From: Aplysia californica
Taxonomy: Eukaryota > Mollusca > Gastropoda > Aplysiida > Aplysiidae
Direction of reading: 5' to 3'
NCBI RefSeq assembly: GCF_000002075.1
Contig: NW_004797893.1
Span: 410,566-474,565, forward strand
DNA: 64,000 nt
How positions within the stretch are numbered: the first letter of the stretch is position 1; every line of letters begins with the position of its first letter. Positions 45,449-60,000 of the stretch are shown piece by piece. The position numbers and the translations under genes are program-made. Below the pieces are notes generated by a model that had not been told where the DNA came from, did not search any database, and saw only the letters and a list, made by a program, of their open reading frames with translations.

Positions 45449-46920
45449 ATGCTCAAACTACCCTTTTCAGGCAACTGAGTTCATTCCACTTTCATAATGG
45501 TGCACCTTTCTCATTTAGTATGGTTTTGCCTCAGTGTACAACTTATAAATCATAACCATAATGAATATTGTAAAGAACAAAGCACAATACGCAAAATTTT
45601 GCTCAATCCCAATGGTTTGAATGAGGGCCAGATTTTTCCTTCATGGAGGGGCAAAAGCTAGGCTACCATTTTGGCACACTTTGGTCAAGTGAAAAGGTCA
45701 AATCCTCCGAATGGACTTCCGGGTTAAATTTGGGGTATAAAAAGTGTGTACACTACGTGGCTGAGTCAAAGTTACACTATCTTTGTCTGAGTGACACTCT
45801 CTCTTACTGTCTCGTAGTAGTACATGTAGGCTAGTAGGCCTAGTAGTAGTAGTAGCAAAGATCGTGTAGAGAATATTTGGTAGTAGATTCTATCTATAGG
45901 CAGTTTAGTGAACGTGCTCGCAGCAGGGCGAATCGGCCTCGATAAGCCCCGTAGACTTTTGTGATCGGCCACGAAGCCTCGTGTTTTGATGGGTCTAGAT
46001 CTAGATCTAAACAACTCAGTGTTAATCACACTGCCACATCCGACAGGCCTAGATCTACATCTTTTTAAAAGGAAAACAAAGATCATCAAAATGGTTGAAT
46101 TCGCGTGAAAATCGATTCGGTAGAACTAGAACTATTAAAATTTGCTTCTGAAAACAAGGCAATTTTTATACGAAGGCCATTTTTATAACTCGGTGAAATA
46201 AAAACTACTGGCTGTGTACTGTGTTATGCTGTATAAAAATAAATTATGAAACTTCAGGACGCATTATTATTTTCCAGCATCTTTTGACGCCTGAGCTGTA
46301 GAGGTTGAAGTTTTCACAACACTAATAGATCTAGTAATAGGCCAGGTAATAGGGCTTTCCGTAAAAAATGCATAGATCTACAAAAGCCGAACCACCGAAT
46401 CGACCGAGCACCTCGCTCTCCCCTGCACACTGTGATAACGTGTTGCTTCGGTATCGCATTATTCAACTATTAATACGTGCGGCTATGGCAATTGGGATGT
46501 ACTGACTGACAAAAAATTCAGTTTTGTTTTTATTTTACCATATATTTGACTTAAATAGTGCAGGCGATAGCAAGATCTAGATTCCCTGTCTAGAATCAGT
46601 AGTAGCAGGCCTATGCTAGAAGTAGCCAGAGAGCCTACAACTGCTAGATCTAGATCTAACTTATTATTGCTATGCCTTTGGGCTTTGGAATTGAAATAAA
46701 ACGAATTGCACAGTTCTAGTTACTTTTAGATTCAGCAAGTAACTGTATTTCCAGAGTTAATAATAACAAATCTCAGCATAACAATCACTTTTACTTTTAT
46801 TAGAATAATTAGATCCAACTTTTTTTCTAAAATCTGTTTTGCGCAAACTTAAGATTTTCTCTACTTGTAGAGCAGAGAATTTACATTGTAAGCCTCTGCT
46901 CAGTCTTTTAGTATACATAT
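45449..46920. other. Intergenic, no gene recognised; AGATCT-rich
   Basis: Several 'tagatctagatct' clusters (45994, 46327, 46643) and a short (AGT)n at 45838-45856 occur. No coding similarity was seen. Confidence 0.45.
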
Positions 46921-46924
46921 AATA

Positions 46925-46939
46925 ACACACACACACACA

Positions 46940-46970
<31 letters not shown>

Positions 46971-46973
46971 AAT

Positions 46974-47032
<59 letters not shown>
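46925..47032. repeat. Compound microsatellite (CA)n-(TA)n-(GA)n
   Basis: About 64 bases of CA, 20 of TA and 24 of GA in direct succession. Confidence 0.95.
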
Positions 47033-47236
47033 TCTATATCATCATTTTATGTTGTTTTCGGGATATTTTTAAAACTCTTTTTTTTCAACATGTCATAAAA
47101 TCAAATTGTGCCATTTTCTTTGAAAAGAATAGCATTAGCAGTGGACTTTTTAGAAAGCGAATCTCTGATTCAATATTTTAAAAAAAATATGCTAATCAAT
47201 GAAAATTGCAAATTGATAATAGTTTAGTCCTGAAGA

Positions 47237-48118
47237 GGATAGGTGGACTCCGGGGTCTGCAAAGCGAAATACTAGGTTTTAGGATGTAAACCCCGGAGTC
47301 ACCGTAGTGAAATAAGGTTTGGTTTAAGTAAGGATTGGTGGACCCCGGGGTCAACGTAGTGATAAATAAGCAGGTTTAAGGTGGATCCCGGGGTCTACCT
47401 AGCGAAATACTAGGTTTTAGGACAGGTGGACCCCGGGGTCACCGTAGTGAAATAAGTATGTTTCTTTAAAGATTGGTGGACCCCGGGGTCAGCGTAGTGA
47501 AATAAGTAGGGTTAATTTTAAAAGGATTGGTGGACCCCGGAGTCACCATAGCCGTAGAGGAATAAGGTTTAATTAAGGATTGGTGGACCCCCGGGACACC
47601 TTGATTAAACCTACTTATTTTACTGCGGTGACCCCGCAGGTTCCACCTATTCTAAAAACCTAACTAGCGTTTCGTTAGGTAGACCCTGGGGTCCACCTTA
47701 AACCTACCTATTTCACTACGTTGACTCCAGGGTCCACCAATCCTTAAAATTAAACCTAGATCTACATGTACTTATTTCACTACATTGACCCCAGGGTCCA
47801 CCAATCCTTAATTAAACCTAGATCTACTGATTTCACTACATTGACCCCGGGGTCCACCAATCCTTAATTAAACCTATATCTACTTATAATTTCACTACAT
47901 TGACCACGGGCTCCGCCAGTCCTACTATAAAATAAACTGAGATCTACTTATTTCACTATGTTGACCCCGGGGTCCACCGATCCTTAGTTAAACCTAGATC
48001 TACTACTTATTTCACTACGCTCACTCCAGGGTTCACATCCTAAATCCTAGCATTTTGTTAGGTAGACCCCGGGGTCCACCTATCCTTTTGGCTAGATAGA
48101 CCCCGTAGTCCGCCTATC
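47237..48118. mobile_element. Foldback structure: tandem units in inverted halves
   Basis: About eight units reading GGTGGACCCCGGGGTC...GTAGTGAAATAAG run forward from 47237 to about 47590, then about nine units in reverse orientation (CTTATTTCACTAC...GACCCCGGGGTCCACC) to 48118. The outer ends match as inverted repeats: GGATAGGTGGACTCCGGGGT with ACTAGGTTTTAGGATGT at the left, and the same words inverted at the right. The unit core ACCCCGGGGT is itself a palindrome. Long terminal inverted repeats made of tandem units are the hallmark of foldback-type DNA transposons; no transposase is present. Confidence 0.6.
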
Positions 48119-48735
48119 CACTTTCTTGATAATAACTGAAAACAATACATGCCAGTTGTCATGAATAGTGAAGCAAAATGATGGAAAAAAAAGACAATGA
48201 GGTAGACTATAATTTATCCAAAAAGTTGCAAGTGCAAGTGAAGATCATAAAATAATTTTGTTATCTTCAGGTCATCTTTCCCGGTTTATAAAAAAAATTC
48301 AGTGGGCCTACTACTAGATCTGTGTCTCTGAAGAACATTTTGCTTGCCTTTATTAGCTTTTTTCATGTACATGAAAGCATAGAATATATAGTTTCACACA
48401 AATATAATATGCACAATACTTTGAAAAAGAAAGATATGGTCATTGTTTTTTTACGGAATCCGTTTTACGTTGAGAAAAGCGCTAAAAACAAGTTTTAAAA
48501 TTTTAAGAATGCCCATAATATTAGTATTAGGAATCCGAAATTACTACCTAGTTGGCTTACTCTTTAATAACCATGAGCAGTTAAGAAAAAAAAAGACAAT
48601 GATATAGGATTTGTCTAAATATGACCATTAGCAATAAAGATTCTACCCATTTTGTCCAATTATCCTTGCAGGTAAAATCACCCTGCACTGTACCTCAATA
48701 AGCACAAAAGGAATATTTCTGTGACTTTGTATAAA
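48119..48735. other. Intergenic, nothing recognised
   Basis: AT-rich, no features apart from ordinary short A and T runs. Confidence 0.5.
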
Positions 48736-48903
48736 GGTGTGGCCTAAATAAGGTAAGGGAGGGGGGTTTAGCTTATTTAGGCCACAGGTGTGGCCTAAAT
48801 AAGGTAAGGGAGGGGGGTTTAGCTTATTTAGGCCACCTGTGGCCTAAATAAGGTAAAGGAGGGGGGTTTAGCTTATTTAGGCCATATGTGGCCTAAATAA
48901 GGT
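48736..48903. repeat. Hairpin-repeat array 2 (period about 50)
   Basis: Same unit and orientation as 45273-45448. It begins in mid-palindrome (GTGTGGCCTAAATAAGG) and then has full palindromes with centres 'acaggtgt', 'acctgt' and 'atatgt'. It ends about 140 bases before the start codon of the glutaredoxin-like gene, so it may overlap that gene's promoter. Confidence 0.85.
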
Positions 48904-49016
48904 CACCCATAAATCATTGTGCCTTTTTAAAAATTTATCAGGTTGTTACTCACTCTGAATGTGCCTAAAATGTATTGAACTTGGTGCTAGTTCTACGAAA
49001 CATTGCAAGTCTGTGA

Positions 49017-51467
<2,451 letters not shown>

Positions 51468-51533
51468 TTATGTGCACATTCATTTCATTTTTGACAGAAT
51501 ACATGTGTATAATGTCAAAACTAGATAATCAGT

Positions 51534-51539
51534 AATAAA
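51534..51539 (+). terminator. Poly(A) signal AATAAA of the glutaredoxin-like gene
   Basis: AATAAA lies 67 bases after the stop codon and is followed by a T-rich and then GT-rich stretch (cccttttcttc, later ctgtgtgg). It is the first such signal on this strand after the gene. Confidence 0.7.
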
Positions 51540-54097
51540 TGCCCTTTTCTTCAATGAAAACTGTGTGGATTGTGAATGTGTTGAAAGATAATCACCTTTT
51601 ATAGCATATGTAAATAATGTTATGCTCTGCTTGACAGAATTTAGTCGTATCTAAATGTACCTACATGTTTTTCTTTGTTAAAGTGCATACGTATGTGTCT
51701 TATTTCTACAAGATTTCTGATTGCTTTTGCTATAAAATGAGAATAACGTCAACTCTAACTCTGAACAGATCTAGTTGACTTGCTTATATTTGTGTCAATG
51801 TGGCATCATGATTACGAAAACAGTGAATGAAGCATGACTGAGAATACTGTGATGGCTTTTCTTACAAAAAATATAGGCCTACATTGTGTAAGGCACACAA
51901 ATTGGCGCTATTATTGGGAGTAGAAAAGTAAGGATTTGAATGCCAATAACATTATCATTAACATTACCGGTATATTTTAGTACAAAATGTGAAGTCTTGA
52001 GTTATGGCGAATTTGAACAAAATGATGTGGTCCTAACGAGTTCAAGTTGTTTGTCCAGCTATATTATACTAGAGGCATGTTTCAAGATAATTTGCAGTTT
52101 TTCAAAACCCTTATTCAGATCATCATATGAAACTGGTCCCAAGCTTTCACACTTGGGGAAAAGAAGATGTAGCCTTCACATATAAAAATTCTTGCTCTTT
52201 TTGCGACCCTGCATAGGTCAAATAATATTTTCATTTATTTATGGAATACCTGATTCCAATGTGGCTCTCTATGTGCTTGCTATGATGTGCTATGAAATGG
52301 ACTATGGAAGATGGGAGAAAATCAAAGGATCTCATCCGTAGCAAATTAAAGAATAGGAATGGGAAAAAACCTATAATGATCTCTACTCAAATCCCCGAGA
52401 AAAAAGATATGATCTTCAGGTCAACTTTATAGTCTGGGAACATACTGCAAAAGAGTCGAGACAATGTAAGTGGGAAGGTAAGACCAATCTCAAGTGAACA
52501 AGCTATAGCCTAATAGCAGCAAAGACTAACAGCAGCAGCAAAAAAGCAAAAAATCTAAAAGTAAAAGTCAGGTAATGAAGGTCCAACCACACTCAGCTGA
52601 TTGAGTACACATACAAGATAGATTTATTTATTTACTTTTCTAAATTCGCAAGAAGATTTGAAGAACATACTTTAATATTGTCACTGTTTTTCCTGTCAGC
52701 TTTCATAACCATGCATTCTGCATGGCTGATGTGACATACATTAGGACTACTTTTTCCTCAATTCATTTGGTTGATTCTGAGGGCACTCTAGTATGATCAG
52801 GGGAGATCTGACAAAGGCTGACCAAAAAAATACATGTAAAATGAGAAAATAAAAGTGGTTTTTGAAATCTGGGGCAAAGGCAGACAAACAAAGTCGGATA
52901 AGTTCTGGAACTTTACGTAAACCCACCACCATTGTCATAATAAGGAAGCAGGAACTCTGTTCGGAACTTCTTGAAATCCGAACCTGATTATATTTTTAAA
53001 ATTATAATCCTGACTTCTTTTGCACCAAAATCTACCAAAGGAAGAAATCAATAAGCAAAACATGTTTGTTTGTTAACTGTTAACATTTTTAATATCTTCA
53101 TAAAGATATGAAAATGTGACAGAATTTGTATACACAAAGTAAAGCTAAAACTAAATGGAGCAACGAAAATGTATCAGTGTGCAGGCACTTTTTGTGGAGG
53201 TGGTTTCAAAGTGTAGTTCAGGAACGTCTCCAATAGGAAAATTGTATGGTCCAGGTGTATTTCAGACTGCTCCAGCCTGTAGAAGAAATGAAAAGCATTA
53301 CAAGGATCATAAAAAGTACAACATTGAGGGGTTCGAATCCATACATTGTTCTATCATAGACCATTGAAAACAAACAGAACACAACACATTTTTATTTAAA
53401 ATATCTTGCAAAGAGCACACTGCAGACCTGGGGTAATTTTAGCATCTCTGGGCAAATATATGTAATGGAATCATGACCAAGGCTTTTCCTTGGGTAAAAG
53501 GGAGGTAAACGTCAAGTTCGGAACTCAGTTACAGTTGTGTTGATTAAATGTCAAAGTATTGACAACAGTCCTTCTGCAAATCCTTGAAAACTTTTATGTT
53601 ACAGTAGGCACTTTTTCTTACTGCACTCAACAGCTGTATCAGTTAATACTTTGAGGATGGAACAAGTATAAAGTACCTTGGTTAACTAAAGCAATGTATA
53701 TTGGTTGCAGTGAATACAAGAAAGGACCATTGTATTTTCTTATGTCTAAACCTTTTCCTTTTATTTTGACACCAATCTCAACTTCACTCATATTTTGACT
53801 ATGACTGTAAGTTCAGCAGAAAAAAAGGTGTAAATATCTGTACTCCAAGTACAGTCAAGCATGCACATAGCGAATATGCGCATGGTTATATACAGGCAGA
53901 AACAGCTATTACTTTAGGAGAAATCAGAGTCAAGTTCCCTGGTGACTTTGCGACAGCAGGAAAAAGTGTAATCTTTCTCTTTTTTCAACTGAACAATGAA
54001 TTTGAATATATGAACATGTCAAAATAAGACTCAAGTCTACATTTCCATGTTCGGTTACAGCAATTTGACCCTCTCTTAGTTCTGTCAGTTATAACAT
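51540..54097. other. Intergenic space between convergent genes
   Basis: No gene is recognised on either strand. The missing last exon of POLR3C, if there is one, should be here on the minus strand; scanning for the conserved DETI-type tail found nothing convincing. A lone 'tacagtcaagcatgcacata' near 53849 resembles a pogo-type end without a partner. Confidence 0.5.
53760..53765 (-). terminator. Candidate POLR3C poly(A) signal
   Basis: TTTATT on the + strand is AATAAA on the minus strand, about 330 bases past the POLR3C stop. Another lies at 53391-53396. Which is used cannot be told, and the end of the POLR3C coding model is itself uncertain. Confidence 0.3.
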
Positions 54098-57000
54098 TCA
54101 AATCAGTGATGCTAAAACTCCACACTGAAAAGAATATAAAAAATTTGCCCACGTTTTTGATGCATCTCCGACTTTCTTGAGCTGGGCTCGTTCACTGGGG
54201 GTGACCATCTGCTCCACTTCTTCCTTCTGCTCCACTGCCCCTTCAGCATCCAGAGAAGCAATTATGGCCTCCACTCGCTCCTGCTTGTCTAAAAGACGTC
54301 TGATGGAAAAAAAGAGAGAAAGAGAGAAAATGATCTCAAGAGGATTTGCATCTCTAGAATATATTTGTGTACAGTACAATGGGGTCCACAGTCCTTGTAG
54401 TTTTGGAATAGTTTGACAGTGACAGTGATAGATTGTGATTAGAAAAGAAGTCACCACTTGAACAAAAATTTTAAACAATGCTGTGACATGAGCTGTGGTC
54501 TAATATCTGTTCTTATCAGAAACAACTCAATGCTGTAACTGGAAGTACTATAAGTTAGTGGAAGATACTGAGGTGTGGTGTAAGCGAATTTTGTAAGTTT
54601 TTACCCTGGGTCATAAAACTAAAACCCCTAAAAACATTGAGGAAATAACAACAGTCTTATAACCATATATTTTCTGAAAGCTCGAAAGTTTAGAAAGAAG
54701 AAGCAAACATACATTTTTTAATGTTGGTATTTCTGTAGACCGTGACCGTCATGTCATTCATTTTTAGTTTTAGGGGGTGAACGTAGGCTCTTCTAACAGT
54801 ACAGCTAACAAAGTTAACCCAGCATGTCTAATTGGAGAACCACTTGACAAAATAGGTGGCTGATCCACTGTTTTGACAGAACATACAGGTAGTGTTACTT
54901 TGGCTGCAATGTGTGATCTTACTCCTTTTTCCTGACATAACATGAGCACCATATGCACGTAATCTAGAACATAAAAGAAGCCTAATGCTGCATTGAATCA
55001 CTTACTCTTACTTCTTGTAAGAAGATGGAAAATTAAATGAAACAGCTTTGAATATTCTTTAACTCACTCACTACCACAACCTCAACTGTTACAGGTAAAG
55101 TAGCTCCGACGCTGTGATACTACCACAATCGCAACCCTCTCGTTTCGCACTTTGGAATTTTTTTCTCACGGTAAAACTGCACCGTTTGCGGTACTGGTTC
55201 CTCTTTTTTGTAGCCCATTCAATTATCCTTCTTTAGAAAAAAAAAAACGAAACCGAAATTGGACGGGCGTAAGTTGAGTTGTTGATATTTACGACAAACA
55301 TCATTAGAACTGAATGGTAGATCGCTTCTTTGACCGTTTTCGAACATTTGACAACGAAAGTGACTCAGAAACTGGGGGAAATTTGCCAAGAAGAGTAAGG
55401 TTTAGTAGGGCCTCCATAACATAAATCTAGGGCTGCAGTAGTGGGGAAGGGGGTGTGTAAGAAAGACAAAGGAAACGCAGTTTTTGAAAACTTGTGAAAA
55501 AAAAGGTGACATTAAAACAGAGCTGTAATTTCATCAGGGCAATGTTTGTTATGTTCAAAAACAATGTTCCACATTTCAAGTCTATGTTAATTAGCAAAGG
55601 AACAGTGATTTTTAAAAATTACCCTTAAAATGGCTGGTCCACAGTGAATAGCAGCCCCGAAAATGCCTGGTTGTGAGTGAGTTAACAGTATTCTCAGAAG
55701 ATTTTCTGGCTGTGAATGTCAGATTTAACTTTGATTCTTGATTCTAAATTTAGGTTCATGAATAGACCAATCAGTACCAATTAAATTTTTTTTTTTACAT
55801 TACATATGAAGGGCATAAGTGAACAGTAAATACAGTCCATGCTGGCTTTAAGCACGGTCGTCGGGAGAAAGCTTAAGCGCGCTTAAAGCCGAAGCGTGCT
55901 TGAGTGCGAAGTAGACACAATCCAGAGATTTTCATGTAGAACATTTCCCGTGCCATTTCCCTTTGTTTATAAGTAGGCCTATAGCAGTCCCGCAAAAGTG
56001 TGCACTGTTATTTAGACACCCGCTATGGCAGTTTTTGTTCGCTTGTTTGTTTTTGTTTTGTGGTCGAATGGGAAATGAAAACTTAATTTAGACGGCCAGT
56101 CACGATACAGCACACTAGGCCTACACACTGCCTGTGCGTACCACTGCCCGCTGTGCCACTCATACCACCGTCTTCATTCCACTTCGCGCGTGATACACAA
56201 GCAGGATTAATGGATAGCGAGGGTCAAAGGTGAAATCGCAGCCAGCCTCCCTTTCTCGCCTCCCCGACTCTTTGTATTTTTTTTTGGTCGTGTGTAGCTT
56301 TGCCCTAGGCCTAGGCTAGATCCTATGTCCACGCGCGCGGCTGTGTGCATCAGCCTTCCTCTCCGCCTGTGTGAGTGTGCGAGTCCATCACTTGGGTTCT
56401 TTGTGTTTCTCTTGACACACTCCACTGCTGTGGTGTAGACTGTTCGAACTTCGATGGGTCATCATGGAAATATTGACTGTCTTGTAAATGAAGCGTGCTT
56501 GAAGCCGAAGTTACCATGCTTAAAGGCGTGTAATTTATATAGCAAAAATTTTGTAAGAGCCGTTTAGCGTGCTCGAGTCCGAAACGTGCTTTAAGCCGGC
56601 GTGCTTTAAGTCGGCACCGACTGTACTAAAAGCTATCAACTGTGATGGAACTTTTCTTTAGCCTCTTTGACATTTGGGATAAACAGTAACATTAGTAACA
56701 TATAAAAAAATGACAAATTTATTTAGGGCTCTTTTGCATATCTCCAAATCAACCACAACAAATTATGGAATCTTTTTCAACACGAAATAGTATACAATTG
56801 TATTACAATGGGTCATGAATCCTATTTGAAACAAGAGAAACACATTAATCTTACTTGTTTTCTGAGATGCACTTGTCTCTCCTGATCATCACGTTTGCCA
56901 CGGCCTGAAAGAGACATATCAAGAAGAGTATAAATCACAAATAAAGACAAAAGAAAAAACAAAACAATGGAAAATCCCAGGGAAAATGGAGTAGAGATCA

Positions 57001-60000
57001 GTCATTCGTATACATCTATTTATAAGCATTCTATGTCTGTACTCTTTAACAACATAAGGAGGGCACTTGAGTATGAGAAATTTAAAAGAAACTTTATTTC
57101 TCCATCTATCCCAGAGTTTATTTGCTGGGCAGATCAATCCTTTCTAGCTTGCTACTGGGTAAGCTACATGGCTTGATGGAACAAAGTTTTCAAATGAAAT
57201 AATCATAATGGGTCAACAAGGTGGCATAAACAGAAAAGTCTATTCCATAGTGAAATTTAAAGAAAGAAAATACTGAGAGAAAAGTACAAACTCTCCGTTC
57301 AGTTTTGATAGTGAGGAGCATATCGACACTGTAACAGTAACAGCCATTTAATTTAAGGAAAAAGCAAGAAAGGCTGAGGGAAAAACAGAAGCTGACATAC
57401 TACTCGTGCCCCCCAGCCACTGCCAGCAAACTCCCACAGAAGTTCAAGTTACAATCTTCCTCCGACCCGTCAAAACAATGCGCACTGACACATGAGGTTT
57501 ATGGTGAGCTTTCTTTAGTGTCAGTTAGTATAGCAGGTCAACAAACACATCATCCACCCCTCCCCCAAACAACAGCGGGAAAAAAATCCCTTATTGAAAG
57601 AGTGATAAAGTAGCACCCACCTTGTAACATTTCTCAAGAATCATGCGAGACACTTGGATAAGGTTGACATTGAACAGATAAAATGTTCTGGCTGGAGCAT
57701 GATCTGGAGTCTTTGACAGCTCCTACACACAGGGAGATTAATGCATGCCATGAGTAACAAATTTTAAAGTAATCAAATCAGCAGTAGGAAATTGTTTTTT
57801 CTGCAAGAACAACCAGCATTGTTTTATTTAGTCTGCATGTGCTATAGAGTATCATGTTTCTGTCTGCCATTCTATAACCTACAACTCTCTGAAATGACAA
57901 GTTTACAGTTCAAATGTAGTTGAGCACCTGACTGTAACAGTACTCAGAGCGTAGCTTATCCTAAGAGATTTTCATTATAGTATAGAGGATGTCTTTGAGC
58001 ATTTAAAAATTGTATAGTAAACAAGAAAAATCAATGAAATGAGAACAGACATGAATAGCTAGGTGAGAAAAAACAAACTTTAATACACTCACTGTCAAAG
58101 AAACATAATTCTCAGCAAACATTTTGTACAGTAACTCCTTGGCTTCTTTTGGAGGCAACATAGCATGCTCCTCAACCTGGAAGAGATCAATATTTCCAGG
58201 AAAAAAAAATTATATTAATTGACTGGAAATAATTTATGCTCATTATCAAAGCTATGCACTGCCTTTAAGAGAGCATGGAGAAGATAAAAAATAAATACCC
58301 TTTCTAGGAAAAAGCACACTGTGTAAAATTACAAATACAAATTTGGAAAACAAAATAAGTTAATGGTCAAACTGAAAATACAGCTGACTACAGGAGTTGA
58401 TGCTGTCGGGTCAGTGAAAAAAAGATAAACTCATCCGAAGTTCAACTTAACTGTTGAGGCCTGTCAAGAAAAAGAGGTGCTGGGATCAGAAAAAAAGATC
58501 AACTCGAATGAGTACCTGTACAGCACAAATAGAGTCGGACTGTACTGTAACAATCCTCTGTAAATTGTAAATATGTGTATAACCTACTGTTGGTTCACTT
58601 TAACAGAAACAGCTGAGATTCAGCTCAATACAAATCCGACTTCAATAGTATTTCATAAAAAACTATTGAAATCACATGTTAATTAACGATACTAATGAGA
58701 CAACAAAAAGCCCCAAAAATGTTTGAAGCAATCTTTAAGATAGGCTCTTTCAAATACTGCATCCCTCTTATTTTCATCCATATCACAGAACACACGTGCT
58801 GAGTCATTTAGATTTCATGAGTTCTGGAAACTTTACCTGCTTCTGTTCCACATGTCTTTTCGCCAAGATGACCTTAAACATGCGTAGGGCTTTGGAACCA
58901 AACCTGCAAATTAAAGAAAACAAAAACAAAACCCTTCTGAGTATTCATAAAATTCATTTTTATTATGCAGAATTTTCTGGTGAACAGTTCTCAAAAGATC
59001 TCTACAGGTAGCCCTGGTGACACTATCATTTAGGAAAAAGAAGCAGAGATTAGGAAAAAAGAAACAAAGAATATAATATCAATTAATAATATGAGTACAG
59101 TAGAACACGACTAGCGGGAATCCCCCTTTTTTTCTCTATATAAACTCAATTACCTATGCTCGGGTTTAGCGGGGCAAGGAAAGGCACGACCTTGGCTACA
59201 GCGGGAGAGATCGAGCAAGCTCTAGTTAGGGGGAAGGGGTTTGGGGGGCTGTAGGCGGGCTCCAAACAGGCAGTCAGCGGTGCGGCGTTGTGAATGGCCA
59301 CGTTGTGAATGGCCAGTCCAGTGATGAGTGAGGTGGGGCAGGCGGCAGAGAGAACTGGTGCAGAGAGACGCATTACGTGAGCCACTCCAAAAGTGATGTG
59401 CTGTAGCTTAGAGGCTCAGTATGAGAGGGTATAGGCCATAGCCCTAGGCCAGGCCAAAAAATAAAAGAGGAGGAGGAGAGCGTGTAGTGTGTGATTCCTG
59501 ATTCATTGAATTGCCATTGTTGATGCGCAGGCATCCACTTCATCAGTTCTACAGTTGCTCTTCCGATACGATAGACAGCACAAGCAACGAAACCGAGGGA
59601 AAGATGGGTTTGGCACTCATATGAACTTAAGCAGTTGCGAGCGCTGTAAAACCTCTACTAAAACTAAAGGATGGCTTCCAACAATGACAAAAGGGAATGA
59701 TTCTCACTCGGAATTAAAAGCCCAGATAATCTACGAAGATGACAAGGAAAGGAAGACTTAATCAAAAGCCCAAATTTTATTGATATGGAAGGGAGGTATT
59801 CATGTGGATTTTTAGAAGTTTTTGGGTAATTTCCCCTTTGCATTCCTATAGCGGGAACTCGCTTACAACGGGATTTTTCTTTTGGAGCAAAATGTCCCGC
59901 TATAGCCGTGTTCTACTGTATTATGAATGAACAATACATGACACCACAGCAGCAGCAGGCCTTCGGCTTTGCTCAAACATTCAATGTACTTCCATAAATG

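Noticed and set aside
46757-46987. Cys-Val-repeat minus-strand frame
   Set aside because: Translation of the (CA)n microsatellite.
47237-48118. Regularly spaced repeats that superficially resemble a CRISPR array
   Set aside because: Animal nuclear DNA, no cas genes, units vary along their whole length and reverse orientation midway.
53155-53367. 70-codon plus-strand frame between the convergent genes
   Set aside because: No similarity, no splice signals and no conserved composition; near an R1-like 'taaagctaaaactaaa' word.
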